A DNA stretch of 39,710 nucleotides from an uncultured Verrucomicrobiae bacterium. GTDB taxonomy: Bacteria > Verrucomicrobiota > Verrucomicrobiia > Limisphaerales > J093. Each line of letters begins with the position of its first letter. Position 1 is the stretch's first letter. The stretch is from contig CALJWR010000363.1 in NCBI GenBank assembly GCA_937976685.1, positions 1-39,710 of the forward strand, written 5' to 3'. The notes under the pieces were generated by a model. The model saw only the letters and a list, made by a program, of their open reading frames with translations. It had not been told where the DNA came from and did no database searches. Position numbers and translations under genes: made by a program. Below, piece after piece: positions 7,743 to 16,253 of this stretch.

Positions 7743-10700
7743 TCAGGGCGCGGCGACCACCGTGCCATCGCTTCGCACGGAAAGCTCACGCGTGCCGGCA
7801 GGTACGGGGGCGCTGGTCTCGCGCCCGCCGGGCCACCGGATGAGCAGGGCGTCGGGAGATCGCGGGCCCGTTACCACCAGCACGCTGCTGTCTTGAGACC
7901 AGTAACCGCCGCCCGCCCGAACTTCCAGCACCGGCCCCGCCCGCTCGCCGAACAAGCTCCGGACCTGCGCCCCGATGCCGTCCGGATTCTCCGGGCCGGC
8001 GTCCAGCCGCACGCGAAGACCCGGAAGCGCCGTCCGATTGCGGAACAACCGGGTCTCCGCCCCGTTTTGGGCCACGACCAGGTCCACCCGGCCGTCCGCA
8101 TCGAAGTCCGCCACCGCGGCCCCACGTTGCTCGCCGTAGATCAGAACACCGGAGTCCTGACCGGCCACGGGGGCAAAGTCACCGCGGCCGTTGCCTCGCA
8201 GGATCAAACCGCGCCCGGCGTCGTAGCGGGGCGTGTCGGGCTGGGCGCCGAAAAAGTTTTCCGCGAGGAAGAGATCCAGATGGCCATCACCATCCAAATC
8301 AGCGGCACACAGGCCGAATATCGGCGCGAATTGCGCCTCGATGGGGAGCGGCCGGACCTCGAACCGCTCGCCGCGATTCAGGAACACGGTCGTTTCCAGC
8401 CAGGCGGCCTCAAGGATCTTCGCCTCGGCGAGCCGCTCACCGAGCACCTCCTCGATGCCGGCGGTGCTGAAGGCGCGGTGGGAGGGGAATTCGCCGCGGA
8501 GAAATGGCAGCGAGGCGGCCAGGACGTCGAGCTGGCGTTCGGGCACCAGCTTCTTCAATCCCGCGTCGAAGTGCGCCTCGATCACATCCACCTTGCCGTC
8601 ACCGCCCAGGTCGCCGAAGTAGAGGCGCAACGGCTGCGACCGATGGGCCTGGTATTTCGTGTTCCGGCCCCAGTTGCCGGCCACCAGGTCCAGCCGGCCA
8701 TCGCCGTCGAAGTCACCCGCGGTCACGCTGTTCCACCAACCGGTGAGGGCGGAGAGCTTCGCCGGTTGAGCGCCGGCTGGTTTGCCATCCGCCCAGGTCA
8801 GCGCCGCATCCCACGGCCGTAATTGCCCGCGCTCGTTGCGAAAGACCCGAAGCGGGCCCCACTCGGTGGCCAGAACCAGTTCCGGAAAACCGTCACCGTT
8901 CAGGTCCGTGAACACCGCCCCGCTCACGAGGCCCACTTGCTTGAGTGCTTCGGCGGATCCCCCGGTCACCTCGGAGAACTGTTGGCGGCTTGGGTGATTG
9001 ATGAAAAGACGGGAGGTCGCCGGCTCCGGATACCGTCCGGGAATCACTCGCCCGCCGACAAACAAATCGAGGTCGCCGTCGCCGTCCACGTCCGCCACCG
9101 CCAGCGGTCCCACGCTGGACGCCGTGGCCGGCAGCCAGTCGGCGACGAGGGATCCCCCACGGATCACCAGCACCGCTGCTCCGTTCGTCAGGCCGTCCTC
9201 GTAATTGGAACTGCCGACCACCACCCGAGGAGCCTCGTCGTGGGCATTTCGCCAAACCAAAGCGGTTGTTTGATCCCGGCTCGCTGCGGCCACCGCCGGA
9301 CCGGAATGCCGACCGCGAAATCCGCCCGCGCCGTCGTTGGTGAGCACCGCCAGCCGGCCGCCCTTGCCCGAGGGAACAATGAGGTCCTCCCGGCCGTCCC
9401 GGTTTACGTCGAACCAAGTCACGCCGGGGCCCAACTGGCTGAGGCGGTTGGGCAGCAAGGGCTGCCGCTCGAAGTCATCGAAACTCTCCTCGTGGTGGCG
9501 GTGCGCGAGGCGGGACGTCAGGTCTTCAAACCACGTCGGCCGCGCGGCGGGTCGGACGGAGGCGGACAGCCGTGGGTTGTCCGTCGCCTTGGCTTCGTCG
9601 AATTCGTACACGCGGTTGGCCTCCGCGTCCGTCAGCAGTGACCGCCGTCCGCTGCGCCAGAGCACCTCGATGGTCAGACGGTTGGTAAGAGAGCCGGCGG
9701 CGAAGGTCCGCAGGGCTTCGTCTCCCGCCAGGTAACGGCCGCCGGCAATGATCTCTTGCATCTGCTCCGGGAGGCCCGGAACGGTCACGCGGACGCGGGC
9801 ACCGATGCCGTGAGTGTTGGGTGGCAGACCGCGCAGACGGACGGCCACCCGCGGCGCGGCGGCGTTGTTGCGCAGCAACAGGGGAGGCGCGTTAAGATTG
9901 TTGACCACCACATCCAGGTCGCCGTCGTTGTCCACGTCGGCCAGCGCCATGGCCTGCGACACGCCGCGCCAGTCGAAGCCCCACGCCGTACTGATTTCCT
10001 CGAACGTGAGGTCGCGACGATTGCGAAAGGCGAGGTTTCCGGTGGCCAGGCGCGGGAAGGCGCGGCGCTCGCGGAAGATCTCCGCATCGGTCAACCGGCG
10101 CGTGGCGCGCAGCCGCTTGAGGTACTCGACCACATCCATGTCGCGAGCCGCGCGCTCCATGCCGTTCACGGCCAGGAGGTCCTCCCAGCCATCGAGGTCC
10201 ACGTCGAGGAACACGCAGGACCACGCCCATTCGGTCGCCTCCACGCCCGCCAGTTGCGCGATCTCGGCATACGTGCCGTCGCCCCGATTCAGAAGAAGCA
10301 CGTTGAGCCCGTATTGGGGGCGATCGTCGTACACCCCGGGCGCGGAGACCGCGGGATTGCGGTCCCCCATGTATCGCATCCGCTGGCTGTGTTCCCGGCT
10401 CATCATGTCCATGGCGAAAAAGTCCAGCCAGCCGTCGCGGTTGAAGTCGGCGAAGTCCACCGCCATCGAGAACATCGCGTTCTTGCGAATGGCCAGTCGG
10501 GGTATCAGGCGGAAGCGGCCGTCGCCCTGATTCAGCCAGACCCGGTCCAGGGTCTGGAAGTCGTTGCAGACATACAGGTCCGGCAGGCCGTCCTCATTGA
10601 TGTCCCGGAATGCCGCAGTGAGACCCCATTCGCGTGGGGGCACGGTCAGCGGATGGCCGTCCTCATCCAGAAAGGCGCCGCCCGTGAATGGTACGGCCAG

Positions 10701-11519
10701 GAAATTCGAGCCGCCGACATTGCGATACAAGACATCCGGCTCCCCGTTCTCCTCGACCACCCCACGGGCATTGACCGTGAAGCGGTTGGTCAGGTCCGGT
10801 TCGGTGACCGGCCGCCCGTTGACGGTTTCGATCATCTGCCGCCCGTCCACCGTCTTGAAGGTGGCGCGGGCGTTCGGCAGGTCCATCAACGCCGAGGTGC
10901 GGTAGTTGCAGACGTAGAGGTCGAGAAATCCATCGCCGTCGTAATCGGCGAGCGCCGCGGTCATGCCGCCCTGGCCGGCGTTGAGGGGGGCGCCGCAGCT
11001 TTCAAAGCGACCCGTGCCGTCGTTGCGAAAGAGATGGGTGCCGTTGCCCACCGTGTTGACGATCAGGTCCAGGTCGCCGTCGCCATCGAGGTCGGCGAAC
11101 GCAGCGCCGCTGGAGGTCAGCCCGTGCAGCGCGACCCCGGCGCTGGCAGTGACGTTGGTGAAGCGCCAGTGGCCAAGATTCCGGTAGAGCGCGTTCGCGC
11201 CGTCGGCACAGGCGAGATACATATCCACCAGTCCATCACCGTCCACATCCCCCAACGCCACCCCGGCGCCGTTAAGGAGAATCTGATTGGTCAGATGCCG
11301 GGACTCCGGAAGGGTGTTGGTGAACGCAACGCCCGTTTGCGACGCCGCCAGCGCGGTGAAGCCCGATTTGCCCGCCGGGCCCGGCTGAAGGGCCGCGCTG
11401 CGGCCGACCGGATTGGGTTCCCACACCAGCGAACCCGCCACACCCGACGGAACCGTTACTGCGAACCCGACGACCCACGGAAGCCAGTGCCCAAAGATGC
11501 GAAATGGGTACGCCAACAT
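7743..11519 (-). CDS. Secreted CRTAC1-like protein with two FG-GAP/VCBS + ASPIC/UnbV modules
   Basis: A 1258-residue extracytoplasmic protein. An N-terminal hydrophobic segment (residues about 8-27, IFGHWLPWVVGFAVTV) reads as a signal peptide. The rest holds FG-GAP/VCBS beta-propeller repeats, with at least 14 calcium-type motifs of the form D-x-D-x-D-G-x-x-D (for example DVDGDGLVD, DLDGDGDLD, DFNRDGWLD, DVDNDGDLD). Two ASPIC/UnbV domains are present, one internal (about 556-640, with GIGARVRV, EIIAGGRYL and EVLWRSGRR) and one C-terminal (about 1168-1258, with GIGAQVRS, EVRAGGGYWSQ and IRWPGG). The protein is thus an internal duplication of the CRTAC1 layout. Such proteins are frequent in Verrucomicrobiota and Acidobacteriota, and their role is unknown (surface adhesion or polymer binding is suggested). 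The ATG at 11519 is preferred over an upstream TTG at 11555. Confidence 0.9.
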   Translation of the reverse strand: MLAYPFRIFGHWLPWVVGFAVTVPSGVAGSLVWEPNPVGRSAALQPGPAGKSGFTALAASQTGVAFTNTLPESRHLTNQILLNGAGVALGDVDGDGLVDMYLACADGANALYRNLGHWRFTNVTASAGVALHGLTSSGAAFADLDGDGDLDLIVNTVGNGTHLFRNDGTGRFESCGAPLNAGQGGMTAALADYDGDGFLDLYVCNYRTSALMDLPNARATFKTVDGRQMIETVNGRPVTEPDLTNRFTVNARGVVEENGEPDVLYRNVGGSNFLAVPFTGGAFLDEDGHPLTVPPREWGLTAAFRDINEDGLPDLYVCNDFQTLDRVWLNQGDGRFRLIPRLAIRKNAMFSMAVDFADFNRDGWLDFFAMDMMSREHSQRMRYMGDRNPAVSAPGVYDDRPQYGLNVLLLNRGDGTYAEIAQLAGVEATEWAWSCVFLDVDLDGWEDLLAVNGMERAARDMDVVEYLKRLRATRRLTDAEIFRERRAFPRLATGNLAFRNRRDLTFEEISTAWGFDWRGVSQAMALADVDNDGDLDVVVNNLNAPPLLLRNNAAAPRVAVRLRGLPPNTHGIGARVRVTVPGLPEQMQEIIAGGRYLAGDEALRTFAAGSLTNRLTIEVLWRSGRRSLLTDAEANRVYEFDEAKATDNPRLSASVRPAARPTWFEDLTSRLAHRHHEESFDDFERQPLLPNRLSQLGPGVTWFDVNRDGREDLIVPSGKGGRLAVLTNDGAGGFRGRHSGPAVAAASRDQTTALVWRNAHDEAPRVVVGSSNYEDGLTNGAAVLVIRGGSLVADWLPATASSVGPLAVADVDGDGDLDLFVGGRVIPGRYPEPATSRLFINHPSRQQFSEVTGGSAEALKQVGLVSGAVFTDLNGDGFPELVLATEWGPLRVFRNERGQLRPWDAALTWADGKPAGAQPAKLSALTGWWNSVTAGDFDGDGRLDLVAGNWGRNTKYQAHRSQPLRLYFGDLGGDGKVDVIEAHFDAGLKKLVPERQLDVLAASLPFLRGEFPSHRAFSTAGIEEVLGERLAEAKILEAAWLETTVFLNRGERFEVRPLPIEAQFAPIFGLCAADLDGDGHLDLFLAENFFGAQPDTPRYDAGRGLILRGNGRGDFAPVAGQDSGVLIYGEQRGAAVADFDADGRVDLVVAQNGAETRLFRNRTALPGLRVRLDAGPENPDGIGAQVRSLFGERAGPVLEVRAGGGYWSQDSSVLVVTGPRSPDALLIRWPGGRETSAPVPAGTRELSVRSDGTVVAAP

Positions 11520-11635
11520 GCTGGCGATGATGGAACAGTCCACCGCCGGGTGCAATTCGATGGACCGGGGACGTTGCCGCCGGCAGGGCAGTCCCCGGGC
11601 CAGCTTCGATTTGCGGCGGACGGCGCTGCTTGGAG

Positions 11636-12316
11636 TCAGTACGCGGGAGCGTTCAGGCCATTTCCCGGCGCTTCTCCACGCACGATGGCCACGCCGGCGG
11701 AGGTGCCCAAGCGCGTCGCCCCGGCCGCGATCAGTGCCCGAGCCGTGGCCGCGTCCCGGATGCCCCCCGCAGCCTTGACGCCGTAATGCGGGCCAACGAC
11801 CTCGCGCAAGAGCTTCACGTCTTCCACCGTCGCGCCGCCGGCGTTGAAACCGGTGGAGGTCTTCACGAAGCGTGCCTCGGCTTTCATCACCAGCTCGCAG
11901 GCACGGCGCTTCTCCGCCCCGGTCAGCAGCCCGGTCTCGATGATCACTTTGACCACCCGATCGTCGGCTGCTTCCACGACATCCCGCAGTTCGCGCACCA
12001 CTGCGGCGTCTTCGCCGCCCTTGAACCGGCCGAGGTTGAGCACTACGTCAATCTCGTGCGCGCCGGCATCCACGGCGGCCTCGGTCTCGTAACGCTTCAC
12101 GTCCGCTTCCGATGCTCCGAGCGGGAAGCCCACCACCGCGACCACCTTCACGCCCGAATCTTCGAGGGCGTGATAGGCAGACGCGACCCACGTGCCGTTC
12201 ACGCAGACCGCGTGAAAACGGTGCTCGCGCGCCTCGGCGCACAGATGCTTGATGTCGGCGGCCGTGGCGTCCGGTCGCAGCAGGGTCTGGTCAATGTATC
12301 GGGCCAGCTCGCTCAT
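11636..12316 (-). CDS. deoC: Deoxyribose-phosphate aldolase
   Basis: A 226-residue class I aldolase that splits 2-deoxyribose 5-phosphate into glyceraldehyde 3-phosphate and acetaldehyde during deoxynucleoside breakdown. The N-terminus ARYIDQTLLRPDAT is the standard opening. The Schiff-base lysine lies in FVKTSTGF (about residue 151) and the second active-site lysine in GVKAAGGIRD (about 178). HEIDVVLNLG carries the conserved Asp. Two ATGs are close together, at 12325 and 12316. The second is chosen because GAGG stands nine bases ahead of it, while it would abut the first. Length matches the short bacterial DeoC type. It is divergent from the DUF2934 gene. No other deo genes are next to it. 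Confidence 0.95.
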   Translation of the reverse strand: MSELARYIDQTLLRPDATAADIKHLCAEAREHRFHAVCVNGTWVASAYHALEDSGVKVVAVVGFPLGASEADVKRYETEAAVDAGAHEIDVVLNLGRFKGGEDAAVVRELRDVVEAADDRVVKVIIETGLLTGAEKRRACELVMKAEARFVKTSTGFNAGGATVEDVKLLREVVGPHYGVKAAGGIRDAATARALIAAGATRLGTSAGVAIVRGEAPGNGLNAPAY

Positions 12317-12425
12317 GGATGCCATCCTCGGCAAGGCAGGCGGGTCTGACAAGCGTGATGGCGCAGGAATCGGCCCGGGGGCACTTGCGCGGTCGAAGGG
12401 GGCGCTTACCTTGCGCGTGGAGGCC

Positions 12426-12653
12426 ATGAAAACTATCAGAAAGAAAAGCAAACCGGCGTCCGAGCCGGCCTCTTCACCCACCGCCAACGTCGAATTGAGC
12501 GAAGCCGAGATCGCGCGGGTGGCTTACGAAATCTGGGAGGAAGAAGGTTGCCCGGAAGGCCGTGATCTCGAGCACTGGATGCTCGCCCGCAAGCGGTTGC
12601 TCGCCCAGCTCGCGTCGCCGCGCGCCGGAGAGGCTCCGAAGACCGACGCCTGA
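12426..12653 (+). CDS. DUF2934 domain-containing small protein
   Basis: A 75-residue protein. After a Lys/Ser/Pro-rich start (MKTIRKKSKPASEPASS) it carries a DUF2934 motif at about residues 27-58: EAEIARVAYEIWEEEGCPEG followed by RDLEHWMLAR. The hallmark is the A-Y-x-I-W-E-x-E-G-x-P-x-G-R-D-x-x-H-W pattern. DUF2934 is a short helical domain of unknown function, common in soil bacteria and sometimes fused to or near stress-related genes. The ATG at 12426 lies only two bases after GGAGG; an in-frame GTG at 12417 is an alternative. It is divergent from deoC and 99 bases ahead of ldhA on the same strand, with which it may share a transcript. Confidence 0.8.
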   Translation: MKTIRKKSKPASEPASSPTANVELSEAEIARVAYEIWEEEGCPEGRDLEHWMLARKRLLAQLASPRAGEAPKTDA

Positions 12654-12752
12654 CGGAGAAGCGACAGGCGGGGTTGGCTGCCCGGGTGTTTCCGCGCCGC
12701 CACCTTGTCGAATTGGCCACTCCGGCCCTGCCGCGGATACTGCCTGCTGCTG

Positions 12753-13754
12753 ATGCTCACCGCCGCTGTCTTCGACACCCGCGCCTACGATCGGGAATCT
12801 CTGCTTCGCGCGGCCGCTGGCTTCCCGCTTGAGTGGCGCTTCCTGGATTTCCGACTGACCCGCGAGACGGCGTCGCTGGCGCGGGGGGCGCGGGCGGTGT
12901 GCGTGTTCGTGAACGACGAACTCGACCGGCCCTGCCTCGAAGCCATTGCGGGGCTGGAGGTGGAACTGGTCGCCCTCCGCTGCACCGGTTTCAACAACGT
13001 GGATCTCGCGGCGGCCAAAGAGCTGCGGATTCCGGTCGTCCGCGTGCCCGTCTATTCGCCGCACGCCGTGGCGGAACACGCCGTCGCCCTGCTGCTGGCG
13101 CTCAACCGCAAGATTCACCGGGCCTTCAACCGGGTGCGGGACCTGAACTTCGCCTTGCAGGGCCTCGAGGGCTTCGATCTCCACGGCAAGACCGCCGGAA
13201 TCGTGGGCACCGGCAAGATCGGCCGGGTGGCCGCGCAGATCCTTCGCGGTTTCGGGATGCGGATCCTTGCCTACGACCCGTACCCGAATCACGACTGGGC
13301 GTCGCAACACGCCGTGGAGTACACCGATGTCTCCTCCGTGATCGGCCTGAGCGATGTCATCTCGCTGCATACGCCGCTGACCCCCGAGACCAAGCATCTG
13401 GTTCGTTGGGAGACCATCGAGTTGATGAAGCCCGGCGTGATTCTGATCAACGTCAGCCGGGGCGCGCTGATCGAAACGCGGGCCCTGATTGAAGCGCTGA
13501 AGAGCGGGCGGCTCGGCGGCGTGGCTCTCGACGTGTACGAGGAAGAGGAAGGGATCTTCTTCGAGGACCTGTCCGGGCAGGTGTTGCAGGATGACGATCT
13601 GGCGCGCCTGCTGACCTTCCCCAACGTGCTGATCACCGCCCACCAGGCTTTTCTGACCCGCGAGGCCTTGGAGGACATCGCCCGCACCACGGTGGCGAAC
13701 CTGCGAGCGCTGGCCGAGGGCACGCCCTTCGTCGAGGGCTCGGTCTTGGTCTGA
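12753..13754 (+). CDS. ldhA: D-lactate dehydrogenase (fermentative, LdhA type)
   Basis: A 333-residue D-2-hydroxyacid dehydrogenase that is strikingly close to E. coli LdhA along its whole length. Shared blocks are AVCVFVNDELDRPCLE, ALRCTGFNNVDLAAAKEL, HAVAEHAVALLLALNRKIHR, LHGKTAGIVGTGKIG, ILAYDPYPN, VSRGALIETRALIEALKSG and TAHQAFLTREAL. The NAD-binding motif GTGKIG is at about 152-157. The catalytic Arg lies in VSRGAL and the catalytic His in TAHQAF near residue 296. It reduces pyruvate to D-lactate to recycle NADH in fermentation. The ATG at 12753 gives the usual N-terminus (MLTAAVFDTRAYD). An upstream in-frame ATG adds 16 residues without homology. tRNA-Val follows on the other strand. 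Confidence 0.95.
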   Translation: MLTAAVFDTRAYDRESLLRAAAGFPLEWRFLDFRLTRETASLARGARAVCVFVNDELDRPCLEAIAGLEVELVALRCTGFNNVDLAAAKELRIPVVRVPVYSPHAVAEHAVALLLALNRKIHRAFNRVRDLNFALQGLEGFDLHGKTAGIVGTGKIGRVAAQILRGFGMRILAYDPYPNHDWASQHAVEYTDVSSVIGLSDVISLHTPLTPETKHLVRWETIELMKPGVILINVSRGALIETRALIEALKSGRLGGVALDVYEEEEGIFFEDLSGQVLQDDDLARLLTFPNVLITAHQAFLTREALEDIARTTVANLRALAEGTPFVEGSVLV

Positions 13755-13815
13755 TCTCGGCGGGCCGGGCGGCAACGCGCCGCGCTCGTCCGTTTTGGGG
13801 AAAGGTTGCCAGAAC

Positions 13816-13891
13816 TGGTGGGCGCTGAGGGATTCGAACCCCCGACCTACTCGGTGTAAACGAGACGCGCTAGCCACTGCGCCAAGCGCCC
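13816..13891 (-). tRNA. tRNA-Val (anticodon UAC), CCA encoded
   Basis: A 76-base cloverleaf on the minus strand. The acceptor stem pairs GGGCGCT with AGCGCCC, the D stem GCGC with GCGC, the T stem GGGGG with CCCTC (one G-U), and the T loop is TTCGAAT. The anticodon loop TTTACAC gives UAC, which reads GUA valine codons. The anticodon stem has a U-U pair at its outer end. The discriminator A and the CCA tail are encoded. Confidence 0.95.
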
Positions 13892-14009
13892 CACCTAGTC
13901 GAAGACCGGCTCGCCGGGAGAAAAGCGTCCAAGTAGTGGCTCCCGCCACCCCTCCCCCAGCCTTGTCGCCGCGCCCGAGCCGCCCGGCCCTCGCGACGGA
14001 CTATGCAAG

Positions 14010-14519
14010 TTACCCACTCGCCGGCAAGCAGTTCTGCTCGGCAAGGGCTGCACTGGTCGTTGTGGTGACGTCTTCGGCGCGAACCGGCCTTGCCGAAACC
14101 AGATCCGACGCCTCAGCGGAGTCCCGGAGGATCGCGCTGATCAGCACGGCGGCGGAGAGCAGGTGCATTCCCCAGTTGGCGAACTGGTGGCGCACCCACT
14201 CGGCGAACCCATAGGCGGGAAACACCTCGCGATCGAAGAAGTAAGAACCGGCCAGTCCGCCGCCGATGCCCGCCAACAGCCGAAAATACCAGGGCGGGGC
14301 GGATTCCCGAAGCACCAATTCAGTCAGCGCGGTTCCCAGGGCGGCCGCGGCAAGGACATTCCACACCGCGCCGACGCGGGCCGGCCAAAGCAGCCGGGCG
14401 CGCTCGGTCCAGTGCTCGCCCGCCGAGCAGCGCCAGGGACGCAGCGCCAGCCAGTTGGCGAGGATGGTGACGGTCGCGCCGAAACTGAAGAGAGCAATGG
14501 AGAGCAGGAGCGGCGGCAA
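14010..14519 (-). CDS. Hypothetical integral membrane protein, possibly a truncated M48-type protease
   Basis: A 169-residue protein with about four membrane helices: [24 protein letters not shown] in pieces over residues 3-26, [20 protein letters not shown] (about 49-68), a Gly-rich segment near 81-93 ([13 protein letters not shown]) and [18 protein letters not shown] (about 114-131). The segment [15 protein letters not shown] after the first helix is reminiscent of the membrane N-terminus of M48-family zinc proteases in Verrucomicrobiota, but the HExxH-containing peptidase domain is absent. The last 30 residues are low-complexity Ser/Ala/Thr. It may be the surviving front half of a larger gene or a complete small membrane protein. 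The start used is TTG at 14519, 17 bases after the tRNA-Ala gene. No Shine-Dalgarno sequence is visible, so the start is uncertain. Confidence 0.5.
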   Translation of the reverse strand: MPPLLLSIALFSFGATVTILANWLALRPWRCSAGEHWTERARLLWPARVGAVWNVLAAAALGTALTELVLRESAPPWYFRLLAGIGGGLAGSYFFDREVFPAYGFAEWVRHQFANWGMHLLSAAVLISAILRDSAEASDLVSARPVRAEDVTTTTSAALAEQNCLPASG

Positions 14520-14535
14520 ACGATTCAGCAGGAAT

Positions 14536-14611
14536 TGGTGGAGCCGAGGGGAGTCGAACCCCTGACCTTCTCATTGCGAACGAGACGCTCTGCCAACTGA
14601 GCTACGACCCC
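14536..14611 (-). tRNA. tRNA-Ala (anticodon CGC), CCA encoded
   Basis: A 76-base cloverleaf on the minus strand. The acceptor stem pairs GGGGTCG with CGGCTCC and includes the G3-U70 pair that defines alanine tRNAs. The D stem is GCTC with GAGC, and the T arm is AGGGG, TTCGACT, CCCCT. The anticodon loop TTCGCAA gives CGC, which reads the GCG alanine codon frequent in GC-rich genomes. The CCA tail is encoded. Confidence 0.95.
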
Positions 14612-15237
14612 AACCGTATTTGGTGGCCGGCGAGGTTCCCTTCGCCAGCTCCGCAACGACTATGATTTCGACCATCTTCAGCGCAAGCAGAAACTCCCAT
14701 GACCCAAGCGTCAACGGGTTGCTGATCGGAGAGGAATTCGAGTTTGAGCGAGGCCAAGACGCCTACGCCGAAGGCATGGTCGTGGCAGCAACCGGCGGCT
14801 CTCGTGCTTTGGCGCAGGCCGGTAGCGGCGAGGACGGCACGGGTGTGGCGGCGGCGTACCGGCAGCCCCGGACGGAGTGGAAGAAGGGTCCTGGGGGGCG
14901 AGCCGGCGGGAAGCAGGGTACTGTCGAGGGCACCGCTAAAAAATGCGGCGTGAAGGGAGGAGGCGAACCCCAACCGTTGACGGTGCGGGAAAAGACCTCA
15001 AGGGTGATGGGTCGGCTGGAAAGCCGGCGTTTCAGTCGTCCCCAAATTCTTGTCGGTACTCAGCGCAGAACTTGCGGTCGGCAGCGAGGCGGTCTGGAGA
15101 CCGGCGTTACAAGCTTCGGATCCGGTCCGGAGACCGGCGGTGCAAGAAGGTGGCAGTAACCGCCGGAGCCCCCTGGCAGCGCCGTGCGGCGAAACGGGCA
15201 CTTGCCAGAACCGCAAGAATTTCCCATTCTCATTCCC
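14612..15237. other. About 600-base spacer with hairpin repeats, no gene
   Basis: No convincing coding frame is present between tRNA-Ala and the prepilin gene. Frames on both strands are Arg/Gly-rich and lack homology. The right half holds three copies of a short hairpin repeat (described separately). A long minus-strand frame antisense to the prepilin gene ends here, and its tail simply translates these repeats. Confidence 0.6.
15014..15146 (+). repeat. Three dispersed copies of a short hairpin repeat (GGTCTGGAGACCGGCG type)
   Basis: Three units lie at about 15014-15035, 15091-15113 and 15124-15146. Each begins with a small hairpin (GGCTGGAAAGCC, GGTCTGGAGACC or GGTCCGGAGACC) followed by GGCG and a short tail (TTTCAG, TTACAAG or GTGCAAG). 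The stems differ, but the two arms change together and stay complementary. Units 2 and 3 share 20 of 23 bases. This covariation indicates a repeat family kept as a structure, like REP/BIME-type intergenic elements. Confidence 0.6.
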
Positions 15238-16095
15238 ATGAGACTGCGAGTTCCCCTGCCGAAAGGCCCCGGCGTGCGCGCTGGCCGCGCCGGCTTCACC
15301 CTCATCGAACTGTTGGTGGTCATTGCCATCATTGCGATCCTTGCCGGGATGCTGTTGCCCGCCCTGAGTCGGGCCAAGGCCAAGGCCCAGGGCATTTCCT
15401 GTCTGAGCAATCTCAAGCAGATGGGACTCGCCTGGGTCATGTACGCGACGGACAACGGCGAGCGCATCCCGCCGAACAACGGCAACGACCAAAGCGGCTT
15501 CATTGCGAACGTCACGCCGCACTATCCGAATACCTGGGTGGCCGGCTGGCTGGAGTTCAACGGTACCCCGGACAACACCAATACGCTCTTCCTCACCCGC
15601 AGCCATCTGCATCCGTTCCTGAACACGTTGGGGGTTTGGAAGTGTCCGGCAGACCAGAGCGTGTCGAAGCACGGCGGGCGTACCTACAACCGGGTGCGGA
15701 GCATGTCCATGAACAACTGGATGAACAGCCGGGACCCGTGGAACGGCGCCAGTGATTACAAAATCATTCGCCGCACCTCGGACATGACGGAGCCCGGTCC
15801 GGCCGGCACTTGGTTGCTCATTGACGAGCGCGAGGAAAGCATCAACGACGGCTTTTTCGTGGTGACCATGAACCAGCGCGGGCAGGGCTGCTACTTGGTG
15901 GATTACCCTGCCAGTTATCACAACGGCGCCGGGGGCCTCAACTTCGCCGACGGACACTCGGAGATCAAAAAGTGGCTCGACCCGCGCACGACGCCCAAGC
16001 TGAAGAAGAACAGCAATCTTCAACTCAACATTCCCTCGCCGAACAATCGCGATATCGCCTGGCTGCAAGAGCGCTCGACGGGCCGGGTACGGTGA
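15238..16095 (+). CDS. Prepilin-type (type II pseudopilin-like) protein, H-X9-DG class
   Basis: A 285-residue protein. A short basic leader ends at Gly19, followed by the prepilin signature FTLIE (F20 to E24) and a hydrophobic helix ([19 protein letters not shown]). Prepilin peptidase would cut after Gly19 and methylate Phe20. The large C-terminal domain contains [20 protein letters not shown] after the helix and ends with [14 protein letters not shown] and DIAWLQERS. Proteins of this class are strongly expanded in Verrucomicrobiota and Planctomycetota. They are expected on the periplasmic or outer side, possibly as minor pseudopilins or secreted proteins, with unknown individual roles. It is a paralogue of the protein encoded at 31777-32631. 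The ATG at 15238 gives a normal leader; an upstream in-frame start adds 18 residues without need. It stands alone, with no secretion genes nearby. Confidence 0.88.
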   Translation: MRLRVPLPKGPGVRAGRAGFTLIELLVVIAIIAILAGMLLPALSRAKAKAQGISCLSNLKQMGLAWVMYATDNGERIPPNNGNDQSGFIANVTPHYPNTWVAGWLEFNGTPDNTNTLFLTRSHLHPFLNTLGVWKCPADQSVSKHGGRTYNRVRSMSMNNWMNSRDPWNGASDYKIIRRTSDMTEPGPAGTWLLIDEREESINDGFFVVTMNQRGQGCYLVDYPASYHNGAGGLNFADGHSEIKKWLDPRTTPKLKKNSNLQLNIPSPNNRDIAWLQERSTGRVR

Positions 16096-16253
16096 ACGGC
16101 TCCGCCAGGTCACTCCCCCCGCCAACCTGCGGCTCGCTCCGATTTACTCCGTCCACGGGCTCTCCCAAACCACCCGCGCGTCACCGGATTGTCACGCGCT
16201 GTTCACCGTGCTGCCCTTCACGGGGCACCGGGCGGCGGCAACCGTTGGCATCT

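Noticed and set aside
9756-11786. A 676-residue plus-strand frame
   Set aside because: It runs antisense to the FG-GAP/ASPIC gene, whose repeats and signal peptide are clear, and its periodic pattern mirrors those repeats.
12753-13754. Phosphoglycerate dehydrogenase as the identity of the 2-hydroxyacid dehydrogenase
   Set aside because: The full-length match, including FVND, RCTGFNNVDL and TAHQAFLT, is to fermentative D-lactate dehydrogenase.
13816-14611. An integrated element using the tRNA genes as attachment sites
   Set aside because: No integrase, no repeated tRNA 3' end and no phage-like genes are seen in the 640 bases between or around them.
14998-16125. A 375-residue minus-strand frame with repeated AGLQTA-like peptides
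   Set aside because: It is antisense to the prepilin gene, and the peptides only translate the intergenic hairpin repeats.
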